Shown piece by piece: positions 52,308-61,194 of a DNA stretch of 64,000 bases (the first letter of the stretch is position 1; each line of letters starts with the position of its first letter). The stretch is taken from assembly GCF_039544005.1 (NCBI RefSeq), contig NZ_BAABKV010000001.1, forward strand, positions 6,076,001 through 6,140,000, written 5' to 3'. The position numbers and the translations under genes are program-made. This stretch comes from Kitasatospora paranensis (GTDB lineage: Bacteria; Actinomycetota; Actinomycetes; Streptomycetales; Streptomycetaceae). The notes under the pieces are model-generated. The model was not told the origin of the DNA. It searched no databases and saw nothing but the letters and a program-made list of their open reading frames with translations.

Positions 52308-52979
52308 TCAGCTCTCCGCGCGGCAGGCGCCGATGGCGCGGCCCGCCTCCAGGGAGGCGCGCTGGGCGTCGCCGGCCCGGATCGCGTCCAGGATGCCGTC
52401 GTGGCCCACGTACCGTTCGGCGACCAGCTCCGGGCCGACGTCGTGCCGCAGGTGGGCGCGCATGACCTCGCCGAGGTCGGCGTAGACGGCGGCGAAGACG
52501 TCGTTGTGGGCGGCGGCCACCACGGCCTGGTGGAAGGCCGCGTCGGCCTGCACGAAGGCCTCCGGGTCGCCCGAGTGCCAGGCCAGGTCGCGCCGGTCGA
52601 GTGCGGCGGCCAGCAGTTCGAGGTCGCGCTCGCCGCGCCGGACGGCGGCCAGCCCGGCGGCGGACATCTCCAGGCTCGCGCGCAGTTCGGCGACCTCGGA
52701 CTGGTCGGCGTCGGCGAACCGGCGGTGCATCACCCCGGCGAGCTCGCTGGTGGCCAGCACGTAGGTGCCCGAGCCCTGCCGGATGTCCAGCAGGCCGTTG
52801 TGGGCGAGCGCCCGCACGGCCTCGCGGACGGTGTTGCGGGCCACCCCGAGCTGTTCGACGAGTTCGGCCTCGGTGGGGATCCGCGCGCCGACCGGCCATT
52901 CGCCCGAGGTGATCTGGGCCCGCAGCTGCGCGATCACCTGATCGGACAGCGGGGTGCGGCGGGTGGTCGACAGCGCCAT
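52308..52979 (-). CDS. GntR-family regulator, FadR/FCD subgroup
   Basis: A 223-aa regulator with an N-terminal winged HTH (LSDQVIAQLRAQITSGEWPV, then GARIPTEAELVEQLGVARNT, VREAVRALAHNGLLDIRQGS) and a C-terminal all-helical FCD domain. That domain has likely metal or ligand residues in DAAFHQAVVAAAHNDVF and VGHDGILDAI. It is divergent from an MFS transporter of the CynX type. A palindrome overlapping that gene's -10 box is its most likely operator. CAGGAGT precedes the ATG. Confidence 0.93.
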   Translation of the reverse strand: MALSTTRRTPLSDQVIAQLRAQITSGEWPVGARIPTEAELVEQLGVARNTVREAVRALAHNGLLDIRQGSGTYVLATSELAGVMHRRFADADQSEVAELRASLEMSAAGLAAVRRGERDLELLAAALDRRDLAWHSGDPEAFVQADAAFHQAVVAAAHNDVFAAVYADLGEVMRAHLRHDVGPELVAERYVGHDGILDAIRAGDAQRASLEAGRAIGACRAES

Positions 52980-53065
52980 GGGACTCCTGTTCCTGAGGGG
53001 TCTCAGACCCTAGCCGCTTCCGGACCCTGCGTGTTTCCAGGATAACCGGGTGCGGCAATTCATCC

Positions 53066-53080
53066 CATCATTCTATGATG
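53066..53080. promoter_or_regulatory. Palindromic operator over the -10 box of the leaderless MFS gene
   Basis: CATCAT-TCT-ATGATG (53066-53080) is a perfect inverted repeat. TATGAT (53074-53079), a near-consensus -10 box, lies within it. The transporter ATG at 53087 is 7 nt after this box, so the mRNA would begin at the start codon. A GntR protein bound here would cover the RNA polymerase site. The GntR gene starts 87 bp away in the opposite direction. Confidence 0.6.
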
Positions 53081-53086
53081 GCCGCT

Positions 53087-54361
53087 ATGTCGACCGCAGC
53101 GGACCCCGCCACCCCCACCCGTACCGAGGCGCCACCGGCCCCGCAGGCCGTGGCCGGCCGGGCCCGTCCGCGCGCCTGGCTGCTCGTCGTCGCCGTCGCG
53201 CTGGCCGCCGTCAACCTCCGGCCGGTGGTCACCAGCCTCGGCCCGCTGCTCGACGACGTCCGCGCCGACCTCGGCATGAGCGCAGGCGTCGCCGGCCTGC
53301 TCACCGCCGTCCCCTCGCTCTGCTTCGCGGTCTTCGGCCTCGCCGCACCGGCCCTGGCCCGCCGGGTCGGACCGGTCGCGGTGGTCGCCGCCGGCATGGG
53401 CGCGATCACCCTCGGGGTGCTGGCCCGCTCGTTCGCCGGCGGCACCGCGACCTTCCTGCTGCTCACCGCGCTCGCGCTGGCCGGCGTCGCGGTCTCCAAC
53501 GTGCTGCTGCCGGTGGTCATCAAGCGGTACTTCCCGGACCGGGTCGGCCCGATGATCGGCGTCTACTCGATGGCGCTCTCGGTGGGCACCGCGCTCGCCG
53601 CCGCCGCCACCGTCCCGGTCACCACCGCGCTCGGCGGCGGCTGGCGCCTGGGCCTCGGCGTGTGGGCCGCGCTCGCCGCCGTCGCCGCCGTGCTCTGGCT
53701 GGTCACCGTCCTGCAGCGCCGCGAACGCCCCGAGGGCGGCCGCTCGCGCGCCGCCGAGCTGCCCATCCTGCGGTCCGGCACGGCCTGGGCGCTCGCCGTC
53801 TTCCTCGGCCTCCAGGCCACCAGCGCGTACGCCACCATGGGCTGGCTGCCGAAGATCTACCAGGACGCCGGGGTGGGCGACGGTGCCTCCGGCGTGCTCC
53901 TGGCCCTGGTCATGGGCATCGGCGTGCCGGCCTCCTTCATCCTGCCGAACCTGGCCGTCCGCCGCGGCGACCAGCGGCTGTTCGTGGTGGTGCTCGGCCT
54001 GTGCGGCATCGCCGGCTACACCGGCCTGGCGTTCGCCGCCGGCACCGCGTCCTGGCTGTGGGCCTGCCTGATCGGCCTGTCGATGTGCGCCTTCCCGCTC
54101 GCGCTCACCATGATCGGCCTGCGCGCCCGGACGCCGGCCGGCGTGGCCCGCCTCTCCGCGTTCGCGCAGAGCATCGGCTACCTGATCTCCATCCCCGGCC
54201 CGGTCCTGGTCGGCGCGCTCTACCAGGCCACCGGCGACTGGTACCTGCCGCTCGGCTTCCTCGCCCTGCTGCTCGTCCCGCAGATGGTCTTCGGCGCCCG
54301 GGCCGGCCGGCCCCGCCACATCGAGGACGAGGTGCCCCAAGCCGCGGTCAAGAACGGGTGA
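53087..54361 (+). CDS. MFS transporter, CynX/NimT type
   Basis: A 424-aa protein with 12 membrane segments. It belongs to the cyanate permease-like branch: VNLRPVVTSLGPLLDDVRAD in TM1, FGLAAPALARRVGPVAVVAA, YSMALSVGTALAAAATVPVT and FAQSIGYLISIPGPVLVGAL. These carry small polar compounds or act as exporters. The ATG at 53087 (MSTAADP) is preferred over one at 53075 because the latter lies inside the -10 box. A 40-aa partner gene of a known transporter-associated family lies 52 bp downstream. Confidence 0.92.
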   Translation: MSTAADPATPTRTEAPPAPQAVAGRARPRAWLLVVAVALAAVNLRPVVTSLGPLLDDVRADLGMSAGVAGLLTAVPSLCFAVFGLAAPALARRVGPVAVVAAGMGAITLGVLARSFAGGTATFLLLTALALAGVAVSNVLLPVVIKRYFPDRVGPMIGVYSMALSVGTALAAAATVPVTTALGGGWRLGLGVWAALAAVAAVLWLVTVLQRRERPEGGRSRAAELPILRSGTAWALAVFLGLQATSAYATMGWLPKIYQDAGVGDGASGVLLALVMGIGVPASFILPNLAVRRGDQRLFVVVLGLCGIAGYTGLAFAAGTASWLWACLIGLSMCAFPLALTMIGLRARTPAGVARLSAFAQSIGYLISIPGPVLVGALYQATGDWYLPLGFLALLLVPQMVFGARAGRPRHIEDEVPQAAVKNG

Positions 54362-54413
54362 TGGGCCGGGGGCCGGTTCGGGGAGGTGCACGACCGGATG
54401 CGAGACTCGGTCC

Positions 54414-54536
54414 ATGCCAGTCCTCGAACCCAATCCCCCGAACGGCCAGAAGAAGCTCCTGCAGCTCATGGGCGTGATCGCCGGCATCGTCGTGCTGGTC
54501 GCCGTCGTCGCCAGCGTCGCCGCCAGGATCGGCTGA
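54414..54536 (+). CDS. SGM_5486-family transporter-associated small membrane protein
   Basis: A 40-aa protein too short for standard listing: MPVLEPNPPNGQKKLLQLMG followed by one membrane segment (VIAGIVVLVAVVASVAARIG). It fits the SGM_5486 family, tiny proteins encoded next to CynX-like MFS transporters in Streptomyces. It probably associates with the transporter. The start is the ATG at 54414; no strong ribosome site is seen, and it is probably in the transporter operon. Confidence 0.8.
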   Translation: MPVLEPNPPNGQKKLLQLMGVIAGIVVLVAVVASVAARIG

Positions 54537-54624
54537 CCGCCCCCGCGGGCCGGCGGCACCCCTGCGGGTGGCGCCCGGCCAGAGCCCGCGCCCGGCGGCA
54601 CATTTTCTGCAAAGCTCTAGGGGT

Positions 54625-55152
54625 ATGAGCGCCGACACACCCCGAAGGATCATCGTTCTCCGTCACGCCAAGGCCGACTGGCCGAACCAGGTGGCCGACC
54701 ACGAGCGGCCGTTGGCCGACCGGGGCCGCCACCAGGCGCCGGAGGCCGGCCGCTGGCTCGCCGACTCCGGCATCAACCCCGACTACGTGCTCTGCTCCAG
54801 CGCGCTGCGCGCCAGGGAGACCTGGAAGCTCGCCGTGCACGAACTCGCCAAGCGGCCCCGCCGGACGGTCTACGAGGACCGGGTGTACGAGGCCGCCCCG
54901 GGCGACATCATCGCCGTCCTCCAGGAGACCCCGGACGAGTTCGCCGACCTGATCCTGGTCGGCCACAACCCCGGCGTGCTCGGCCTCACCCAGGTCCTCG
55001 CGGGGGACGAGGGGGACCGCGACGCGCTCAACCGGCTGCGCCTCACCAGCTTCCCGACGGCCGCCATCGCGGTGCTGAGCTTCGTCGGCCCGTGGAAGGC
55101 CGTCGAGCCCGGCGTCGCCAAGCTGGACTCGTACCACACCCCGCAGGAGTGA
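54625..55152 (+). CDS. SixA-type phosphohistidine phosphatase
   Basis: A 175-aa member of the histidine phosphatase superfamily: IIVLRHAKADWP carries the catalytic RH motif, SSALRARETW the second Arg, and LVGHNPGVLGL the second His. SixA dephosphorylates phosphohistidine, for example on HPt domains or the PTS protein NPr. The target here is unknown. It is convergent with serB. Confidence 0.92.
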   Translation: MSADTPRRIIVLRHAKADWPNQVADHERPLADRGRHQAPEAGRWLADSGINPDYVLCSSALRARETWKLAVHELAKRPRRTVYEDRVYEAAPGDIIAVLQETPDEFADLILVGHNPGVLGLTQVLAGDEGDRDALNRLRLTSFPTAAIAVLSFVGPWKAVEPGVAKLDSYHTPQE

Positions 55153-55159
55153 CCGCGAG

Positions 55160-55208
55160 GGCGACGGGGGGCGGCGGCCGGCCGCGGCCGCCCGCCGCCC
55201 CCGTCGCC
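55160..55208. terminator. Bidirectional terminator between sixA-like gene and serB
   Basis: Long GC-rich inverted repeat, arms GGCGACGGGGGGCGGCGG and CGCCGCCCCCGTCGCC with small bulges, between convergent stops. Confidence 0.75.
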
Positions 55209-55211
55209 GGG

Positions 55212-56464
55212 TCACTCGCCGGGTGTGCCGTCCGACTCGTCGGCGGCCTCGACCTCGTCCCGGGTGATCCCCAGCAGGTAGAGCACGGTGTCCAGGAACG
55301 GCACGTTGACCGCGGTGTGCGCGGCCTCCCGCACCACCGGCTTGGCGTTGAAGGCGACACCCAGCCCGGCCGCGTTCAGCATGTCGAGGTCGTTGGCGCC
55401 GTCGCCGATCGCGACCGTCTGCGCCAGCGGCACCCCGGCCTGCTCGGCGAAGCGCGCCAGCCAGCGGGCCTTGCCCGCGCGGTCCACGATCTCGCCGGTG
55501 ACCCGCCCGGTGAAGCGGCCGTCCGCCACCTCCAGGGTGTTGGCGGCCGCGAAGTCCAGCCCGAGCTGCTCCACCAGGTGGTCGGTGACCTGGGTGAAGC
55601 CGCCGGAGACGATCGCCACCTGGTAGCCGAGCCGCTTGAGGGTGCGGATCAGCGTCCGGGCGCCCGGGGTCAGCCGCACCTCGGCGCGGACCTTCTCCAC
55701 CACCCCGGCGTCCAGCCCGGCCAGCAGGGCGACCCGGGCCCGCAGCGACTCGGCGAAGTCCAGCTCGCCCGCCATCGCCGCCGCCGTCACCTCGGCGACC
55801 TTCGCCTCGCACCCGGCGTGCGCGGCGAACAGCTCGATCACCTCGTCCTGGATCAGCGTGGAGTCGACGTCCATCACCACGAGGCGCTTGGCCCGGCGGT
55901 GCAGACCCGCCGCCACCACCGCGATGTCCACGCCCAGCGCGGACGCCTCCGGGGCCAGCTCGGCCCGCAGCTGCTCGGTCGGCAGACCCGAGACCGCCAG
56001 CTCCACCGCCGTCACCGGGTACTTGGCGAGCCGGAACACCCGGTCGATGTTGCCGCCGGCCTCGCTCACCCGGCCCGCCAGCGCCGCGACCGCGGCGGCC
56101 GTCAGCGGGTGCCCGAGCACCGTCACGTGCGAGCGGCCCTCGCGGCGCGGCCGGTTGTCGCCGGTGCCGGAGATGATCTCCGCCTGGAGCTTCTGCTCCT
56201 CCGCCCAGCGGTGCACGGTGACCCGCAGCCCGCCCTCGGCGCCCGCGCCGGCCGGCGGGGTCACCAGGGCGCACAGCGTTATCCGGCCGCGGGTGACGAC
56301 CTGCTCGATGTCGATCACGTCCACGCCGAATTCGGCGAGGGTGGCGAACAGGCCCGCCGTGATACCGGGGCAGTCCTTGCCGAACACCTTGACCAGCAGG
56401 GTGCGGTCGTCGGTCCGTGGCTGCGGGGCGGGGAGGGCGCGGCGGCCGGATCAGTCGCGTTCAT
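55212..56464 (-). CDS. serB: Phosphoserine phosphatase with N-terminal ACT-like domains, one frame break
   Basis: A 417-aa (repaired) SerB: ACT-like regulatory part (LLVKVFGKDCPGITAGLFAT) and a HAD phosphatase domain. HAD motif I is VVMDVDSTLIQDEVIELF (DxDST nucleophile), motif II VSGGFTQV, and motif IV IGDGANDLDML. It makes serine from phosphoserine. The main frame lacks its beginning. The ATG at 56464 (MNATDPAAAPSP) joins after one missing base in the G4 runs 56425-56428 or 56430-56433, reading APQPRTDDRTLLVKV. A TAGCGT box 10 nt upstream gives a very short leader. Confidence 0.92.
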
Positions 56465-56685
56465 GGTGCGTCCCACGCTACCCGGCCGGTGGGTCGGCCC
56501 ACGTCCGGCGTCCGCACGGTGGGACGACCACGACCGGGCCCTGGTTTCGTCGCCGACCGGTCACAACCGCCGGAGGTGACTTTCAGGTAGGGCGGCGGGG
56601 CTGGAATGATTCCCCCGTCAGATCACAGGCGCAACTCCCCGGCGGGGAGCCAATCGGGGGACCGAGAGAGCGGGGCGGGCCGACA

Positions 56686-59235
56686 GTGCCGCAACTCGTA
56701 CTGGACATCAACGGGCAGCAGCGGGTCCTGGAGCCCGGCCGCGCGTACACCATCGGACGGGACCCGTCCTCGGACTTCCCGTTCGAGGACGCCAGGGTCT
56801 CCTGGCGACACGCCACCATCTCCTTCGACGGGGCCTCCTGGCAGCTGGCCGACCACGGCTCGACCAACGGCACGTTCGCCGGCGGCGCCCGCACCCAGCA
56901 CGTCCCGCTGTTCCCGGGCACCGTGGTCAACCTCGGCAATGGCGAGAACGGCCCCCGGCTCGCGTTCTCCGCCCCCGTCGCGGCCCCCGCGCAGCCCGTC
57001 GGCGTGCACGAGGCCGTGACCAGCCGGGCCGCCCCGCCGCCCGCCGCCGCGCAGCCGTGGACCCCGCAGCAGCCGCCGGCCGACCACCCGCAGCCGCCCG
57101 TCCACCAGTCCTGGGACACCCCCGCGCCGCAGCCCGCCGTGCCGCAGCAGGGCTACCCGCAGCAGGCCGCCCAGGTCCCGCCGCAGCAGGCACCGGCCGC
57201 CACCGGCCTCGGCAACCCCACCATGGTCCGCAGCCTCACCGCGAGCATGCGCACCATCCGGATCGGCCGGGCCCTCGACAACGACATCGTCGTCTCCGAC
57301 CTCCAGGTCTCCCGCCACCACGCGGAGCTGCGGCAGCTCGCCGACGGCCGCTGGGAGATCGTCGACCTCGGCAGCCACAACGGCATCTTCCTCAACGGCC
57401 AGCCCGTCCAGCGCCAGCTGATGGGCCCGCAGGACCGCCTGACGGTCGGCCACTCCAGCTTCGTGCTGGTCGGCGACCAGCTCCAGGAGTTCGTCGACAC
57501 CGGCGAGGTCACCTTCTCCGCCCGCCACCTGACCGTCGAGGTCGACTTCAAGGGCGGCAAGAAGGTCCTGCTGAACGATGTCTCCTTCTCCGTCCCGGAG
57601 AAGTCCCTGGTCGCCGTCATCGGCCCGTCCGGCTCCGGCAAGTCCACCCTGCTGCGCGCCCTCACCGGCTACCGCCCGGCCGACCGCGGCGAGGTGCTGT
57701 ACGACAACCACAACCTGTACCGGCAGTTCGCCGAGCTCCGCTCCCGCATCGGCCTCGTGCCGCAGTCGGAGATCCTGCACAAGGAGCTCACCGTCCGCAG
57801 CGGCCTCAAGTACGCCGCCCGGCTGCGCTTCCCCGGCGACACCGAGCCCGCCGAGCGCGAGCGCCGGATCGACGAGGTGCTGTACGAACTGCGCCTGGAC
57901 AAGCGCGCGGACAACCGGATCACCGCCCTCTCCGGCGGCCAGCAGAAGCGCGTCTCGGTCGCCCTGGAGCTGCTCACCAAGCCCTCGCTGATCTTCCTGG
58001 ACGAGCCCACCTCCGGCCTCGACCCGGGCATGGACCGCGAGGTCATGCAGACCCTGCGTGGCCTGGCCAACGACGGCCGCACCGTCCTCGTGGTCACCCA
58101 CTCGGTTGCCGAACTCGCGCTCTGCGACCGGTTGCTGGTGATGGCCCCCGGCGGCTCGGTGGCCTACTTCGGCCCGCCGTCCGAGGCCCTGCACTTCTTC
58201 GGCTACGAGACCTGGGCCGACGTCTTCCAGGCCTTCGAGAACTACCCGGACCACGACTGGGCCGGCCGCTACAAGGGCTCCGTCCACTACCGGCAGTACT
58301 CGGCCGACGTGGACGCGCCCGCCGCGCACGCCACCCCGAGCGTGCCGATCGCCCAGGCGCGCCCGCCGAAGCCGCAGAGCTGGGGCTCCCAGCTGTGGAC
58401 ACTGATCCGCCGCTACCTCGCGGTGATCGGATCCGACAAGGGCTTCATGCTGCTGTCGCTGATCCTGCCGCTCGTCCTCGGCGGGGTGTCGGTGCTGATC
58501 CCCGACCACTGCGGACTGGCCGCCTGCGCCGCCTCCGGACGCAACGACGTCGCCAAGATGATCCTGCTGGTGGTGGCCTTCGGGGCCTGCCTCTCCGGCT
58601 CCGCCAACTCGGTGCGTGAACTCATCAAGGAACGGGCGATCTACGAACGGGAACGCGCCACCGGCCTGTCCCGCTCCGCCTACCTGGTCTCCAAGGTCGT
58701 CGTGCTCGGCCTGGTCAGCTTCGTCCAGGGCGGCGTCATCTCGGCGATCGCCTTCAAGACCCGCACCCTGCCCGCCGAGGGCGTGCTGCTCAAGCACATG
58801 CCGGCCGCCGAGATGGCGATCGGCGTGATCCTGCTCAGCTTCACCTCCATGCTGGTCGGCCTCACCATCTCGGCCCTGGTCAAGACCGCCGAGAAGACCA
58901 TGCCGCTGCTGGTCATGTTCGCCATCGTCCAGATGGTCTTCACCGGCGCGATCTTCCAGGTCTTCGACAAGCCCGGCCTGGAGCAGTTCGCCTGGCTGAT
59001 GCCCGGCCGCTGGGGCCTCGCCGCGAGCGGCAACACCCTCGACCTGGCCCACACCTCGGCCGTCAGCTTCACCGAGACCCGCCCGCCCAAGCCGATCGTC
59101 GACCCGCTGTGGGACCACACCGCGGGCCACCTGATCCTCAACTGGGTCGTCCTGCTCGTGATCTCCACCGGCCTCGCCCTGCTCGTCCAGCGCCTCCTGC
59201 GCCGCCACGAGCCCGAGGTCATGCAGAAGGGCTGA
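56686..59235 (+). CDS. FHA-FHA-ABC transporter (ABCG-like half transporter)
   Basis: An 849-aa single chain. FHA domain 1 (about 1-100) has TIGRDPSSDFPFED, VSWRHATI and DHGSTNGTF; a Pro/Gln-rich linker follows. FHA domain 2 (about 185-275) has IRIGRALDNDIVVSDLQVSR, then HHAEL and DLGSHNGIFLNG. The ABC domain has Walker A GPSGSGKST, signature LSGGQQKR and Walker B LIFLDEPTSGLDP. The ABC2-type membrane domain has six segments and ends EVMQKG. FHA domains bind phosphothreonine, so a Ser/Thr kinase should control it. The start is a GTG with only a weak ribosome site. Known relatives are conserved in actinobacteria, such as mycobacterial Rv1747. Confidence 0.93.
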   Translation: MPQLVLDINGQQRVLEPGRAYTIGRDPSSDFPFEDARVSWRHATISFDGASWQLADHGSTNGTFAGGARTQHVPLFPGTVVNLGNGENGPRLAFSAPVAAPAQPVGVHEAVTSRAAPPPAAAQPWTPQQPPADHPQPPVHQSWDTPAPQPAVPQQGYPQQAAQVPPQQAPAATGLGNPTMVRSLTASMRTIRIGRALDNDIVVSDLQVSRHHAELRQLADGRWEIVDLGSHNGIFLNGQPVQRQLMGPQDRLTVGHSSFVLVGDQLQEFVDTGEVTFSARHLTVEVDFKGGKKVLLNDVSFSVPEKSLVAVIGPSGSGKSTLLRALTGYRPADRGEVLYDNHNLYRQFAELRSRIGLVPQSEILHKELTVRSGLKYAARLRFPGDTEPAERERRIDEVLYELRLDKRADNRITALSGGQQKRVSVALELLTKPSLIFLDEPTSGLDPGMDREVMQTLRGLANDGRTVLVVTHSVAELALCDRLLVMAPGGSVAYFGPPSEALHFFGYETWADVFQAFENYPDHDWAGRYKGSVHYRQYSADVDAPAAHATPSVPIAQARPPKPQSWGSQLWTLIRRYLAVIGSDKGFMLLSLILPLVLGGVSVLIPDHCGLAACAASGRNDVAKMILLVVAFGACLSGSANSVRELIKERAIYERERATGLSRSAYLVSKVVVLGLVSFVQGGVISAIAFKTRTLPAEGVLLKHMPAAEMAIGVILLSFTSMLVGLTISALVKTAEKTMPLLVMFAIVQMVFTGAIFQVFDKPGLEQFAWLMPGRWGLAASGNTLDLAHTSAVSFTETRPPKPIVDPLWDHTAGHLILNWVVLLVISTGLALLVQRLLRRHEPEVMQKG

Positions 59236-59275
59236 CCCCCACCGCACCGCAGCGCACCGCCGCGCCTGCACCGCC

Positions 59276-59320
59276 CCGACGGGCGGCACACCCCCACCGC
59301 GGGGGAGTGCCGCCCGTCGG
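59276..59320 (+). terminator. Terminator of the FHA-ABC gene
   Basis: 14-bp perfect stem CCGACGGGCGGCAC / GTGCCGCCCGTCGG with a second CCCCC/GGGGG stem inside the loop. Confidence 0.9.
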
Positions 59321-59387
59321 CGTACACCCCCGGACCTACGCCCGCCGCCTCATGACCGGCCCGCGCGGGCGGCGGTAGCGTGGGGGC

Positions 59388-60539
59388 ATGCCGTCCGAGG
59401 AAGCCGTCCCGGCCTGCGACCCCTGCCTGGGCGGGATCGAGGCGATCAGCACCGCCGTGCTCGCGATGAGCGGCCACCTGGAGGTCCGCGAGGTGCTGCG
59501 GCGGATCACCGCCTCCGCCCGCAGCCTGCTCGGCGCCGAGTACGCCGCCCTCGGCGTGCCCGACGACCACGGCGGCTTCGCCCAGTTCGTGGTGGACGGC
59601 GTCAGCGACGAGCAGTGGAAGGCGATCGGCCCGCTGCCCCGCCAGCACGGCGTCCTCGCCACCATGCTCCACGACCCGGCCCCCACCCGCCTCGCCGACG
59701 TCCGCCGGGCGCCCGCCTTCGAGGGCTGGCCCGCCGCGCACCCCGACATGACCGACTTCCTCGGCATGCCGATCGTCGACGGCACCGAGATCCTCGGCGC
59801 GGTCTTCCTCGCCAACAAGGCCGGCGGCTTCACCGCCCACGACGAGGAGCTCCTGCGCATCCTCGCCGCCCACGCCGCGATCGCCCTCTCCAACGCCCGC
59901 CTGTACGAGCGCAGCCGCGAACTCACCCTGGCCGGCGAACGCGCCCGGATCGCGCACGACCTGCACGACGCCGTGTCGCAGAAGCTCTTCTCGCTGCGCC
60001 TCACCGCCCAGGCCGCCGCCACCCTCGTCGACCGCGACCCGGGCAGGGCCCGCGCCGAACTCGCCGAGGTCGCCAGGCTCGCCGCCGAGGCCGCCGACGA
60101 ACTGCGCGCCGTCGTCGTGGAGCTCCGCCCCGCCGCCCTGGAGGAGGACGGCCTGACCGCCACCCTCGCCTCGCAGGCCCAGGTGCTCGACCGCGCCCAC
60201 ACCGCCACCGTCGCCTTCGAGGCCCGGCAGGTCCGGGCGCTGCCCGCCGCCCAGGAGGCCGCCGTGCTCCGCGTCGCCCAGGAGGCGCTGCACAACGCGC
60301 TGCGGCACTCCGGGGCGGGCTCCGTCCGGGTCACCCTCACCGGCACCCCGGCGCGCGGCGCGGTGCTGCGGGTGGCCGACGACGGGCACGGCTTCGACCC
60401 GGACTCCGTCCGCCGGGCCGGCCGCCACCTCGGCCTGGTGTCGATGCGCGACCGTGCCGCCGCCGTCGGCGGCACCCTCACGCTGGAATCCGCCCCCGGC
60501 AGCGGGACGGTCGTCGAGATGGAGGTCCCCGGTGCCTGA
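59388..60539 (+). CDS. GAF-domain sensor histidine kinase
   Basis: A 383-aa soluble histidine kinase of the NarL-partner class. It has a GAF domain (about 20-175), the dimerisation/phosphoacceptor helix ERARIAHDLHDAVSQKLFSL with the phosphorylated His, and an ATPase domain with EALHNALRHSGA and VADDGHGFDPDSV. No membrane segment is present, so it senses a cytoplasmic ligand or redox state. TAGCGT (59376-59381) lies 6 nt before the ATG, so the mRNA appears leaderless. Its stop overlaps the response regulator start. Confidence 0.94.
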   Translation: MPSEEAVPACDPCLGGIEAISTAVLAMSGHLEVREVLRRITASARSLLGAEYAALGVPDDHGGFAQFVVDGVSDEQWKAIGPLPRQHGVLATMLHDPAPTRLADVRRAPAFEGWPAAHPDMTDFLGMPIVDGTEILGAVFLANKAGGFTAHDEELLRILAAHAAIALSNARLYERSRELTLAGERARIAHDLHDAVSQKLFSLRLTAQAAATLVDRDPGRARAELAEVARLAAEAADELRAVVVELRPAALEEDGLTATLASQAQVLDRAHTATVAFEARQVRALPAAQEAAVLRVAQEALHNALRHSGAGSVRVTLTGTPARGAVLRVADDGHGFDPDSVRRAGRHLGLVSMRDRAAAVGGTLTLESAPGSGTVVEMEVPGA

Positions 60540-61179
60540 CGCCGCATCACCGATCCGCGTCCTGCTGGTCGACGACCACCAGGTCGTCCGGCGCGGCCTG
60601 CGCACCTTCCTGGAGGTGCAGGACGACATCGTCGTGGTCGGCGAGGCCGCCGACGGCGCCGAGGGCGTGGAGCGGGCCCGCGAACTGCACCCCGACGTCG
60701 TCCTGATGGACCTCAAGATGCCCGGCGTCGACGGCATCGAGGCGCTGCGGACGCTCAAGGAGGAGGGCAGCCCGGCCCGGATCCTGATCGTCACCAGCTT
60801 CACCGAGCACCGCACCGTCGTCCCCGCGCTGCGGGCCGGCGCCGCCGGGTACGTCTACAAGGACGTCGACCCGGAGGCGCTCGCCGGTGCCATCCGCTCC
60901 GTCCATGCAGGGCACGTGCTGCTCCAGCCCGAGCTCGCCGCGGCGCTGCTGTCCGACGACGGCCCGCGCCCGGCCCAGGGACGCGGCGGCAGCCTCACCG
61001 AGCGCGAGCGCGAGGTGCTCGGCCACATCGCCGACGGCCGGTCCAACCGCGAGATCGCCCGCACGCTCCACCTGTCGGAGAAGACGGTGAAGACGCACGT
61101 GTCGAACATCCTGATGAAGCTCGACCTCGCCGACCGCACCCAGGCGGCCCTGTGGGCCGTCCGCAACGGCGAGGGCTGA
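60532..61179 (+). CDS. NarL/LuxR-type response regulator
   Basis: A 215-aa response regulator: receiver domain with acidic pocket LLVDDHQVV, phosphorylated Asp in VVLMDLKMPGVDG, Lys in AGYVYKDVD; and a LuxR HTH (LTEREREVLGHIADGRSNRE, IARTLHLSEKTVKTHVSNIL). It overlaps the kinase gene by 8 bp and is the obvious partner. The targets are unknown. The GTG start at 60532 is in this overlap. Confidence 0.95.
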   Translation: MPDAASPIRVLLVDDHQVVRRGLRTFLEVQDDIVVVGEAADGAEGVERARELHPDVVLMDLKMPGVDGIEALRTLKEEGSPARILIVTSFTEHRTVVPALRAGAAGYVYKDVDPEALAGAIRSVHAGHVLLQPELAAALLSDDGPRPAQGRGGSLTEREREVLGHIADGRSNREIARTLHLSEKTVKTHVSNILMKLDLADRTQAALWAVRNGEG

Positions 61180-61194
61180 CGGGCTCGGCGGGGA

